From: Thermoleophilia bacterium
GTDB lineage: Bacteria > Actinomycetota > Thermoleophilia > Gaiellales > Gaiellaceae
Assembly (NCBI GenBank): GCA_013362295.1
Contig: JABFWJ010000258.1
Span: forward strand, 1-9,305
Length of the DNA stretch: 9,305 nt
Direction: 5' to 3'
Shown: in pieces, positions 1 through 6,483 of the stretch
Layout: every line of letters begins with the position of its first letter
Numbering within the stretch: the first letter of the stretch is position 1
The notes under the pieces: model-generated
Seen by the model: the letters and a program-made list of their open reading frames with translations, nothing else
What the model was told of the DNA's origin: nothing
Database searches by the model: none
Translations under genes and position numbers: made by a program

Positions 1-312
1 GTCGACCGTGGCTGGGACGTCGTCCCGGTGATCGTGCAGGACCCGCTCTGGGAGCAGAGCTTCCCGGCGATCGACGGCGTCGTCGTGTCGCTTGCCGACG
101 CGCGCGGCGCCGGCACGCGGCGCGTGCGCCTGCAGCCGCGGGAGGTGGAGGAGCGCCGGCGCTCCAACGAGGCGCGGCTCGTCGCGCTGCAGCGCGACTT
201 CATCCGACTCGGTCTCGATCCGGTGCTCGGCGGGGACGCGGCCGAACGCGCCGTGCACGGCGTGCTCCTCGACTGGGCGCAGGCGCGGCTCGCGGGGCGG
301 GGGTCGCTGTGA
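1..312 (+). CDS. DUF58 domain protein, C-terminal part (5' end outside window)
   Basis: The reading frame is open from base 1, so this is the last 103 residues of a longer protein. The segment with WDVVPVIVQDPLWEQSFP followed by a beta-rich stretch and a helical end (residues about 5-100) has the look of the C-terminus of DUF58 proteins, which are VWA-like proteins encoded next to MoxR AAA+ ATPases. The late LGLDPVLGGD segment followed by a short helix is also usual for that family. It ends in TGA at 310-312, overlapping the GTG of the next gene (GTGA), so the two are translationally coupled. The VWA core and any N-terminal membrane helices lie upstream and cannot be judged. Family assignment is from recognition of the C-terminal pattern and the gene order; I am fairly sure of it. 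The exact role in the MoxR complex is not known from sequence. Confidence 0.85.
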   Translation, partial: VDRGWDVVPVIVQDPLWEQSFPAIDGVVVSLADARGAGTRRVRLQPREVEERRRSNEARLVALQRDFIRLGLDPVLGGDAAERAVHGVLLDWAQARLAGRGSL

Positions 313-1238
313 CGCGCGGGAGGATCGCGGTCACGGCGGTCGGCGTGCTGACGGTCGCGGCCGTCGTCGTGCTCGTCGGCGTCGTCGCGCGCGGCTGGTG
401 GCGCGGCGAGGGCGGCGCCTACGCGCCGGTACGGACACTGGTCCGCACGCAGGTCTCTCCCGCTCGGTCGCTCTTCGGGCAGGTGCTGACGGCACAGGCC
501 GAGGTCATTGTCGATCCGCGCCTGGTCGATCCAGCCAGCGTCGACCTGAAGGCGGACCTCCGGCCGTTCCGCATCCGCTCGGCGGTGCGACGCGTCGTCG
601 ACGGCCCGGGGCGCTCCGTTATCGTCGACTTTCGCTACGCGATCCAGTGCATCTCGCGCGCGTGCGTGCCACGCGGCCTCGCGGGTCGCGCGCGCGGAGC
701 GGCGACCGCCGAGCAGCTGAACCCCGCGCAGGCCACCGCACGCGAACGCGACGGACACGCGCTCGAGCTGCGGGTCGCATGGCCGGTCTTCGGCGTGCAG
801 TCGCGGCTGACCGCGGACGAGATCGCGTTCTCCACCCCACAGGCAGCGGCCACGCTCACGCCGACGCCCGTGTCGTGGGCAATCTCGCCGAATCTGCTCG
901 GCGCCTTCGCGCTCGGCGGGGCGGCGCTGCTCTTGCTCGGCGCCGGCTGGCTGGTCGCTTCCGTCGTCCGAGGCGACACTCGGGCGTTCCGCGGCCCGCG
1001 CATCCCCTCCCACCTGACGCCGATCGAGCGCGCGCTCGCGCTCGCCGAGCACGCGGCCGCGCACGGCGAGGTCGCGGAAAGCCGGAAGGCGCTCGAGCGG
1101 CTTGCCGTGGAGCTGCGACGGCGGCGCGCCGTCGTGGAAGCGGGCTCCGCAGAACGACTGGCGTGGTCGGAGCGCGGCCCGTCACCCGAGACGGTGGCCG
1201 AGCTCGCCGAGGAAGTCAGGTCGAACGGTGCGCGGTAG
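309..1238 (+). CDS. Two-helix membrane protein of the MoxR/VWA operon, function unknown
   Basis: This 309-residue protein starts at a GTG inside the GTGA overlap with the DUF58 gene; only a weak G-rich stretch lies upstream, consistent with coupling. Residues 7-27 form a hydrophobic N-terminal anchor. Residues about 30-190 form a beta-rich extracytoplasmic domain with an odd Cys114-x4-Cys119 pair that could form a disulfide. Residues 197-220 form a second membrane helix, and 221-309 are a charged helical cytoplasmic tail. The layout (anchor, outside beta domain, helix, cytoplasmic tail) resembles BatD-like partners of VWA proteins in aerotolerance operons, but I do not recognise a named family and the resemblance is in topology and position only. 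Its placement between DUF58 and VWA genes suggests it is a structural membrane partner of the complex. The gene call itself is strong because the codon bias matches its neighbours. Confidence 0.85.
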   Translation: MTRGRIAVTAVGVLTVAAVVVLVGVVARGWWRGEGGAYAPVRTLVRTQVSPARSLFGQVLTAQAEVIVDPRLVDPASVDLKADLRPFRIRSAVRRVVDGPGRSVIVDFRYAIQCISRACVPRGLAGRARGAATAEQLNPAQATARERDGHALELRVAWPVFGVQSRLTADEIAFSTPQAAATLTPTPVSWAISPNLLGAFALGGAALLLLGAGWLVASVVRGDTRAFRGPRIPSHLTPIERALALAEHAAAHGEVAESRKALERLAVELRRRRAVVEAGSAERLAWSERGPSPETVAELAEEVRSNGAR

Positions 1239-2064
1239 CGTGCGGGCGCTACGTCTCGCCGATCCCGGGCAGCTCGAGCGCGCCGCCCGCCGCACGCGGG
1301 TCGTGCGGCTGGTGCTCGCAGTCGCGCTCGTCGCAGCAGCCGTCGGCGCGGTCCTGCTGGCGCCGCGTACGGCGGGCAGGCGGTTCCTGCCCGCGAACAC
1401 GACCGGAGTCGTCGTGCTCGACGTCTCCTCGAGCGTCCGTCCGGACACGTACTTCAGAATCGAGCAGACGCTCGCGACGGTCGCGGCATCGCGGAGCCGC
1501 CTGGGCCTCGTCCTCTTCTCCGACGTCGCCTACGAGGCGCTCCCGCCCGGCACGCCTGCGGTGGAGCTGAGACCGTTGCTGCGGTTCTTCGCCCCGCCGA
1601 CCGGCGGCGGCAACGGCTCCGACCAGCTCGCGCGCAGCCCGTGGGCGCAGTGGTTCTCGGGCGGCACGAGGATCTCGAGCGGGCTCTTCCTCGCCGCTCA
1701 CATGCTCGAGCAGCAGCACGCGAAGCGCAGCGCGGTCGTGCTGATCAGCGATCTCGAGGACGATCCGACGGACCTCAACCGTCTGACCGACGCGGTCCTG
1801 CAGCTCGAGCAGCAGTCGGTGCCGCTCGAGATCGTCGGCCTCGATCCGACGGCCGCCAACGCCGACTTCTTCAAGCGCCTGCTCGGAACCGACGCGGTCT
1901 TCCGTGAGGCCCGGCTGCCGACGGACGCCGAGGCGCGCGGGAAGCTGCGGCTCACCGGCGCATTCGCAGCCGGGCTCGCCGTGTGCGCCGTGCTCACGAT
2001 CGTGCTGCTCGCGCTGAACGAGTGGTGGGCCGAGCCGCTGCGCTGGCGACGGAGGGTCGCGTGA
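1228..2064 (+). CDS. Membrane-anchored von Willebrand factor A (VWA) domain protein
   Basis: The start is placed at GTG 1228, which has GTCAGG about 7 bases upstream and overlaps the previous gene by 11 bases; a GTG at 1240 just after that stop is the alternative but has no ribosome site. The product is 278 residues. A membrane helix lies at about 25-45, and a VWA domain follows with the metal-ion-dependent adhesion site D65-V-S-S-S (DxSxS). A likely MIDAS threonine is in GGTRISSG (T147), and the aspartate is in LISDLEDD (D175). A second membrane helix at about 243-263 precedes a short Arg-rich tail. The MIDAS looks complete, so metal-dependent ligand binding is expected. In MoxR operons such proteins act with the ATPase and DUF58 protein, possibly in metal insertion or assembly of other proteins; the target here is unknown. 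Confidence 0.88.
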   Translation: MRGSVRALRLADPGQLERAARRTRVVRLVLAVALVAAAVGAVLLAPRTAGRRFLPANTTGVVVLDVSSSVRPDTYFRIEQTLATVAASRSRLGLVLFSDVAYEALPPGTPAVELRPLLRFFAPPTGGGNGSDQLARSPWAQWFSGGTRISSGLFLAAHMLEQQHAKRSAVVLISDLEDDPTDLNRLTDAVLQLEQQSVPLEIVGLDPTAANADFFKRLLGTDAVFREARLPTDAEARGKLRLTGAFAAGLAVCAVLTIVLLALNEWWAEPLRWRRRVA

Positions 2065-2711
2065 CCCGCCGGCTCGGCGCCGCGGCCGCGATGGTCGTCG
2101 CAGCCGGGTTCCTGACGCTGCTCGCGCGCGATACGTGGCACTGGTCGCGCGCCGTCCACGACGCGGATGCGCGGGCGGCGCTCTCGACTGTCACGCCTCG
2201 TGCGTGGCAGGCGGACGAGACGCTGCCGGCCGGCCTCGTGCGGCGACTGCTCGGAATCGACGACGACCTCGCATTCCGGCGGACGGCGGCGACGGCGTTG
2301 CAACTGGCGTCGCAGGAGCCGACGGCCGCCGGGCACAAACAACGCTCGATCGTCGAGGCAGCGCTCGTGCGCCTCGCCCGCGGGGGCGACCCGGTGCGCG
2401 CCTCGATCGCAGCCGACGACCTCGGCGTCCTCCTCTACGCCGACCCTCCGTCGCCGGACCAGGCCGCCAACGCTTACCTCGATCCCACGCAGACCGGTCC
2501 GTCGAACCTGCAGACGCCTGAGCAAAAGGCGCAGCTGCAGTTCACGAACGCCGCCCGGCTCGATCCCGACAACGACAACGCACAGCGGAACCTCGAGCTG
2601 ATGCTGCGCCGGCCGCTTCCGGCGCCGCAGAAAGGGAGCCCCCAGCCCGGCGGCAGCGAGCGCCTGGGGCACCGGGGGTCCGGCGCCCGGCCCGCCGGCC
2701 ACGGCTACTAG
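2061..2711 (+). CDS. BatC-like membrane-anchored protein with one TPR-like segment
   Basis: The GTG at 2061 overlaps the preceding stop (GTGA) and has a good ribosome site, GGAGG at 2051-2055, 5 bases upstream. The product is 216 residues. Residues 5-22 are a hydrophobic anchor. The middle is helical and Ala/Arg-rich. Residues about 155-184 contain FTNAARLDPDNDNAQRNLEL, which looks like the single tetratricopeptide-like unit near the end of BatC-like proteins, and the last 30 residues are Pro/Gly-rich and probably disordered. Position between two VWA genes is typical for this protein class. It is likely an extracytoplasmic scaffold for the VWA proteins; this is inference. No catalytic motif is visible. 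Confidence 0.8.
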   Translation: MTRRLGAAAAMVVAAGFLTLLARDTWHWSRAVHDADARAALSTVTPRAWQADETLPAGLVRRLLGIDDDLAFRRTAATALQLASQEPTAAGHKQRSIVEAALVRLARGGDPVRASIAADDLGVLLYADPPSPDQAANAYLDPTQTGPSNLQTPEQKAQLQFTNAARLDPDNDNAQRNLELMLRRPLPAPQKGSPQPGGSERLGHRGSGARPAGHGY

Positions 2712-2713
2712 TA

Positions 2714-3679
2714 GTGCACCTCACGTTCCTCACACCGCTCGGCGGCCTGCTCGCAGCGGGAGCCCTCGTCCCGCTCGCGGCGCTCGCCCTGAACGAGCGG
2801 CAGGCCCGGCGCGCCCGCCGCGCGCTCGCGCTCGAAGCTCCGGTCGCGCGGTCACGTGCGCTGACCCTGCTCGCTCTGGCGGTTCCTCCGGTGCTGCTCG
2901 GGCTGGCGCTCGCGCAACCGGTGCTGCAGTCGACGCGCGTCGCGCACGTGCGAACCGACGCGCAGGTGTTCTACGTCTTCGACACGTCGGAGTCGATGCG
3001 CGCTGCCACCGGACGACACAGGCCGACGCGCCTCGAGCGTGCGGTCGCGACCGCGCGCCGCCTGCGCAACTCGTTGCGCGAGATTCCGTCCGGTGTGGCG
3101 ACGATGACGGACCGTGTCCTGCCAAACGTCTTCCCGACGAGCAGCGAGGAGGTGTTCGCCAATGCGCTCTCGGACACGGTCGGCGTCAACCGACCGCCGC
3201 CGAAGGGATTCAACGACACCGCGACGACGTTCGCCGCGCTCGACACATTCGCCGGCGACAATTTCTTCTCCGACGGCATCCGGCGACGGTTGGTTCTCCT
3301 CTTCACCGACGGCGAGACCGCGCCGTACTTCGGCGGAGACCTGCACGAGGCCCTGCGCGGCAAGCCGCCGACGCGATTCGTGATCGTGCGCCTGGGCGGC
3401 TCGGGCGAGCGGATCTACACGGGCGGGAAGGCCGACCGCGGCTACCGCCCGGATCCCGCGGCCGCGCGCGAGACCAGGAGCCTTGCGTCCGTGCTCGGCG
3501 GTCGGAGCTACACCGAGCGCGATGTGGGCAGCGTGCTGAGCGCCGCGCGGCTCTTCCTCGGTCGCGGTCCGATTGCGGACGTCGGCCAGGGCCTGCACGT
3601 GATCGCGCTGGCGCGCTGGATCACCCTCGCTGCCCTCCTCCCCGTCCTCGGCCTGCTCTGGCGGCGCAACATCGCGTGA
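2714..3679 (+). CDS. BatA-like VWA domain membrane protein
   Basis: This 321-residue protein begins at GTG 2714, two bases after the previous stop. No Shine-Dalgarno sequence is visible, but the start fits because the BatA-type N-terminus (LTFLTPLGGLLAAGALVPLA, a helix ending in an Arg-rich loop) begins at once. A second membrane helix is at about 50-70. The VWA domain follows with MIDAS D90-T-S-E-S, candidate MIDAS threonines in DTATTFAAL (about 171-172) and FTDGE (D199). A third helix at 297-315 ends the protein. It is the last gene of the operon, and two hairpins follow. Two VWA proteins with complete MIDAS motifs in one operon suggest a hetero-oligomeric membrane assembly served by the MoxR ATPase. 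The family call is confident; the biological substrate is unknown. Confidence 0.88.
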   Translation: MHLTFLTPLGGLLAAGALVPLAALALNERQARRARRALALEAPVARSRALTLLALAVPPVLLGLALAQPVLQSTRVAHVRTDAQVFYVFDTSESMRAATGRHRPTRLERAVATARRLRNSLREIPSGVATMTDRVLPNVFPTSSEEVFANALSDTVGVNRPPPKGFNDTATTFAALDTFAGDNFFSDGIRRRLVLLFTDGETAPYFGGDLHEALRGKPPTRFVIVRLGGSGERIYTGGKADRGYRPDPAAARETRSLASVLGGRSYTERDVGSVLSAARLFLGRGPIADVGQGLHVIALARWITLAALLPVLGLLWRRNIA

Positions 3680-3698
3680 TGACGGAGGCGTCACGCAT

Positions 3699-3718
3699 CC
3701 GGGGGAGCAACGCCCCGG
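3699..3718 (+). terminator. Hairpin ending the VWA operon
   Basis: CCGGGG (3699-3704) pairs perfectly with CCCCGG (3713-3718) across an 8-base loop. Just before it, GCGTGA (3674-3679, containing the stop of the VWA gene) pairs with TCACGC (3691-3696). Neither is followed by a T tract, so classic rho-independent termination is uncertain; hairpins without a U run are common at gene ends in actinobacteria. The position, between the operon and a separately controlled regulator, supports the call. Confidence 0.5.
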
Positions 3719-3728
3719 GCCACTTGTC

Positions 3729-3760
3729 TACCATCGGAGATGCGGCAACTACCAGAGAGG
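3729..3760 (+). promoter_or_regulatory. Candidate promoter and ribosome site of the MerR gene
   Basis: TACCAT at 3729-3734 fits the actinobacterial -10 form TAnnnT and would place transcription start near 3741. No good -35 is seen at the usual spacing. AGAGAGG at 3754-3760 is a ribosome site 4 bases before the ATG at 3765 and decides that start. MerR proteins often repress or activate their own promoters, but I found no convincing dyad here. Confidence 0.3.
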
Positions 3761-3764
3761 TCAA

Positions 3765-4220
3765 ATGAGCGTGCAAACGCAGGAAAACGCGTACCGGATC
3801 GGAGAGGTCGCGCAACGCGTCGGGGTCACGACGCGGACGATCCGCTACTACGAAGAGCTCGGCCTCCTCGGGTGCGACGCGGGAAGGCCGAAGGGCGCGC
3901 ACCGGCTGTACAGCGAGACGAACATCACGCGCCTGCAGGACCTCATCCGTCTCCGCGATCTGCTCGGGCTCTCGCTCGACGAGCTGGTCGAGCTCGCCGA
4001 GGCGGAAGAGTCGTGCTCGATCCTCAAGAATCAGTGGGAGAGCGATCCTGACGACGCCGAGCGGCTGCGCATCCTGAGGGCGGCGCGGCCGATCATCGAG
4101 CGTCAGCTCGAGCTGGTGCGCCAGCGGCAGGAGACGCTCGCGGAGTTCGCCTCCGAGCTGGAGGAGAAGCTCGCCACGGTCCACGAGCGGACCGCGGAAC
4201 TGAGCGTCAGCGAGCCGTGA
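3765..4220 (+). CDS. MerR-family transcriptional regulator
   Basis: The 151-residue product carries the MerR winged helix-turn-helix at about residues 9-77: YRIGEVAQRVGVTTRTIRYY, then the wing with Arg/Tyr (HRLYS, 47-50) and the second helical part (ITRLQDLIRLRDLLGLSLDE). Residues about 97-145 form the long dimerisation coiled coil. The family binds spaced promoters as a dimer and untwists them on receiving a signal. Only two cysteines are present (37 and 84), not the arrangement of MerR/CueR metal sensors, and there is no separate ligand domain such as the TipA or BmrR type, so the inducer is not evident. It has its own ribosome site and probably its own promoter. No target gene lies directly downstream; the 3' end overlaps the convergent CBS gene by 14 bases. 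The regulator call is firm, the regulon unknown. Confidence 0.92.
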   Translation: MSVQTQENAYRIGEVAQRVGVTTRTIRYYEELGLLGCDAGRPKGAHRLYSETNITRLQDLIRLRDLLGLSLDELVELAEAEESCSILKNQWESDPDDAERLRILRAARPIIERQLELVRQRQETLAEFASELEEKLATVHERTAELSVSEP

Positions 4221-4638
4221 TGTAGTCCGTCAAGTACTGGATCTTGAAGCTCTGCTGCTTCGACTGGAACTTGACGATGTCGCCGATCGACACGAGGGCG
4301 ACGATCTCGCCGTCGTCAACGACCGGCACGTGACGGATGCGCCGGTCGGTCATGATCGCCATGCACTCCTCGACCGGCGTCTGCGGGTTCACCACGACGA
4401 GCGGCGACGACATGATCTCGCGCACCTGCGTGTCTTCGTCCGTACGTCCTTCGAGCGTCACGCGGCGCAGGTAATCGCGCTCGGTCACGATCCCCTCGAT
4501 CCGCCCGCCGACCGTCACGAGCAGCGAGCCGACGTTCGCCTCCACCATCTGCTTGACCGCGTCGAAGACGGACGCGTCGGCATCGATCGTGAGCAGCGCG
4601 CCCTCTTTGCCTTTCAGGATGTCCGACACCTGCTCCAT
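4207..4638 (-). CDS. Two-CBS-domain protein
   Basis: The 143-residue protein consists almost entirely of a CBS pair. CBS1 spans about residues 4-62 (SVFDAVKQMVEANVGSLLV, IEGIVTERDYLRRV) and CBS2 about 73-127 (IMSSPLVVVNPQTPVEECMA, RRIRHVPVVDDGEIVALVSI, GDIVK). Both domains carry the GIVTERD / ALVSIGD strand-turn that usually contacts the ribose or phosphates of adenine nucleotides. Such stand-alone pairs are energy- or nucleotide-sensing modules; the partner is not shown by context. The start at ATG 4638 is set by AGGAG 5 bases upstream (4644-4648 on the plus strand). A longer in-frame extension to 5055 is rejected because it runs antiparallel across other genes with no ribosome site. It is separated from the upstream small gene by 50 bases and probably has its own promoter. 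Confidence 0.92.
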   Translation of the reverse strand: MEQVSDILKGKEGALLTIDADASVFDAVKQMVEANVGSLLVTVGGRIEGIVTERDYLRRVTLEGRTDEDTQVREIMSSPLVVVNPQTPVEECMAIMTDRRIRHVPVVDDGEIVALVSIGDIVKFQSKQQSFKIQYLTDYITAR

Positions 4639-4661
4639 GCCTGCTCCTCTCTCGTCGTCCA

Positions 4662-4690
4662 AGTCTAAGCAACGGTCTCGAGCAGGTCCT
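4662..4690 (-). promoter_or_regulatory. Candidate promoter of the CBS gene
   Basis: On the minus strand TAGACT (4667-4662) matches the TAnnnT -10 form. AGGACC (4690-4685), 17 bases upstream, is a weak -35 sharing GAC with TTGACA. Transcription would start near 4655 and give a leader of about 17 bases carrying the AGGAG site. The evidence is pattern only. Confidence 0.3.
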
Positions 4691-4874
4691 AGAAGAGCCT
4701 GAAGCGCCGGCGGCGGATCTTCGGTGCTTCGCCCTCGGGCTCCTCGACGATCTCGTGCGTCGCGCCCTTCGGTAGGTTGCCGTCTTCGCCCGCCCTGGCC
4801 GCGTCGCCCCGCGCGACGGTGTCGCTGACGAACTTCTCCGCCGCCAACTGCTCGGCTTTCTTCGTCCGCCTCAT
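4689..4874 (-). CDS. Small basic protein, function unknown (61 aa)
   Basis: The product starts MRRTKKAEQLAAEKF and ends with a strongly basic PKIRRRRFRLF. Between them is an acidic, probably disordered middle (EIVEEPEGEAP, about 41-51). There is no membrane segment, cysteine or known motif. The ATG at 4874 overlaps the stop of the metallopeptidase gene as ATGA, which indicates translational coupling and makes this in-frame start better than an earlier one at 4904. Third codon positions are mostly G/C as in the neighbours. I do not recognise a family. The mixed charge pattern could suit a nucleic-acid or membrane-surface interaction, but that is only a guess. Confidence 0.65.
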   Translation of the reverse strand: MRRTKKAEQLAAEKFVSDTVARGDAARAGEDGNLPKGATHEIVEEPEGEAPKIRRRRFRLF

Positions 4875-6259
4875 GGAGCCAGCGTAACGCCGCAATCGAT
4901 GCAACGGCGGACCAGCACGAGCTCGTCCGCCTCGCGCACGACCTCGTGGGTCTTGCGGCGCTTCGGCGCGAGCACCGCCGTCTCCGCGACAGCGTGGCCG
5001 TTGAAGTCCACCTCCCCGCGCCGGACGAGGTCCTCGAGGAACGCCGCCGCCGCATCGTCGTGGCCCGGCGACTCCGTCCCGCCGACGTCCGGCGCGGCGC
5101 CCGTCACGGCGAACCGCTTCGGGTGCGAGGCCGCCGTGACAAAAAGCTCCTGCGGGAGCCCGAGGTGGGCCGCCGGCAGGGCGATGCGCGCAAGCGGCGC
5201 GTCCTCGGCGCCGGGTGCGGGCGAGGGTGGTGACGTCGCCGCCTGGAGCGACAGAACGCCGTGCTTGACGAAGCCGCCCTTCAGCGCGTCGCGGTAGCGG
5301 CCGCGGAAGGTGGCCGCGTCCGCCGAGATCATGTGCGTCGCGATCTGGCTGAAGTACGTCGGCACGACCGGCGTGGTCTTGATCGCGGTCACCAGGATCG
5401 TCGCGGCGTCGCGGGAGGTGTCGAGCAGAGCGGCCTGATCGCGCTTCTTCTGCAGGCGGAACATGCCTGCGAGGATGTTCAGGAACGCGCCGGTGAAGAC
5501 CCGCGAGAACGAGTGCGGCTCCGACGAGAGCGTCGCCGCCGGCGCAGTCGGCGGCAGCTTGAGCGGGTCGGTATAGAAGAAGCTGTTCGACGCGTTGCGC
5601 AGGCAGTCACGGTCGACGGCGTCCGGGTGGCCCTGACGGACCGCCCACCCGAGCTGCTCGGCGAGGCGCGACAGGCGTGACGAGCGGTCGAGGCGGGAGG
5701 CGGTCTCGGCCAGCACCTCTTCGCGCAGCGACTGGAGCTGGAGCCCGGAGAGCATGGCGCTCATGTCCCCGAACGACTCGTGGAACGCCGCGACCTCGGC
5801 GGACAGCGCGTCCCAGAGCTGCGGTCGGAGCCCGTCGAGTACGGCGTGGCCGAGCTCGTGACACACGACATCCGGGCTCTCGCCCGAATACACGGTCACG
5901 CCCTTCACGGTGTCGTGGAAGAAGTGGAGACCGTGCCGGTCGTAGTACGCGTTCAGGTCGACGTCCTCGTCGAGCTCCACCGGTAGCCGGGCGCCGTTGG
6001 TCGAATGCCAGCGCGTGCCCTTCGGAAGGATCGTCCCCCAGAACTGGGCGCCGCGGGCGAGCGCCTCGGCCGCCACCCAGTAGCGGAACTCGGGGGAGCC
6101 GACCTTGAATTCGCGGGCCGGCGGTGCCTTCGCGTCGATCGAGACCGGCAGCGGCGCGGCAGCGAGCGTCGGCCGGGGCTGCGCGTCCGGATGGCGCCGG
6201 GAGCCGGGAGCGCCGGGATCGTCCTCCCAGGCGAGAATCGACGACGGCGCGGGCGGCAT
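4871..6259 (-). CDS. Thermolysin-like (M4-type) zinc metallopeptidase
   Basis: From ATG 6259 the product is 462 residues. HELGH at 134-138 is the zinc-binding HExxH motif (ligands H134 and H138, catalytic E135). HESFGD at 160-165 supplies the third ligand E161 and the following Asp, spaced like the NExxSD motif of thermolysin. EPHSFSRVFTGAFLNIL (H249) matches the region holding the transition-state His of M4 enzymes. Together these indicate a gluzincin peptidase with an intact active site. No convincing signal peptide or propeptide is seen at this start, so it may act in the cytoplasm or leave by another route. The tail holds Cys-x2-Cys (RRCIDCG). A GTG at 6304 is an alternative start giving a Cys-rich extension; neither start has a clear ribosome site. 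It is probably co-transcribed with the upstream nitrile hydratase genes and overlaps the next gene as ATGA. The substrate is unknown. Confidence 0.82.
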   Translation of the reverse strand: MPPAPSSILAWEDDPGAPGSRRHPDAQPRPTLAAAPLPVSIDAKAPPAREFKVGSPEFRYWVAAEALARGAQFWGTILPKGTRWHSTNGARLPVELDEDVDLNAYYDRHGLHFFHDTVKGVTVYSGESPDVVCHELGHAVLDGLRPQLWDALSAEVAAFHESFGDMSAMLSGLQLQSLREEVLAETASRLDRSSRLSRLAEQLGWAVRQGHPDAVDRDCLRNASNSFFYTDPLKLPPTAPAATLSSEPHSFSRVFTGAFLNILAGMFRLQKKRDQAALLDTSRDAATILVTAIKTTPVVPTYFSQIATHMISADAATFRGRYRDALKGGFVKHGVLSLQAATSPPSPAPGAEDAPLARIALPAAHLGLPQELFVTAASHPKRFAVTGAAPDVGGTESPGHDDAAAAFLEDLVRRGEVDFNGHAVAETAVLAPKRRKTHEVVREADELVLVRRCIDCGVTLAP

Positions 6260-6266
6260 CCGGCTA

Positions 6267-6422
6267 CTACAGCAGATGGAGGAGGCGCAGGCGGCAGCGC
6301 TCACGCACGACGCACGGCCGCCGGATCGTGCGCAACGCCGGAAAACAGGCGGCCGGCAGCTTCCGGCGCTTACCGGCGAACGCGTCGATCAGGTCGGCCC
6401 CGTCGTCGAAGTGCTCGCGCAC
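6267..6422 (-). CDS. Possible small ORF between the alpha subunit and metallopeptidase genes
   Basis: The frame reads VREHFDDGADLIDAFAGKRR, then a Cys-containing basic segment and a Leu-rich end (about 51 residues from GTG 6422). It stops with TAG 7 bases before the metallopeptidase ATG, an operon-like spacing. Nearly all third codon positions are G or C, as in the real genes here, and the frame stays open back into the end of the alpha-subunit gene (a TTG at 6518 is a possible earlier start). No ribosome site supports either start and I recognise no family. It may be a real small protein, an accessory factor of the hydratase, or an accidental open frame in GC-rich DNA. Confidence 0.4.
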   Translation of the reverse strand: MREHFDDGADLIDAFAGKRRKLPAACFPALRTIRRPCVVRERCRLRLLHLL

Positions 6423-6483
6423 GTCGTGATCGTCGGCCGTCCGCTCGCGCAGCTCCCGTCGCGATCGCCGCCCAACCGACGGC

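Noticed and set aside
92..1570. Very long Arg/Ala-rich open frame on the plus strand overlapping three genes
   Set aside because: It lies out of frame across recognised DUF58, membrane and VWA genes and shows the low-complexity Arg/Gly/Ala composition of an off-frame reading in GC-rich DNA.
4639..5055. N-terminal extension of the CBS protein
   Set aside because: The extension overlaps two other minus-strand genes out of frame, while ATG 4638 has a good AGGAG site and begins right at the CBS domain.
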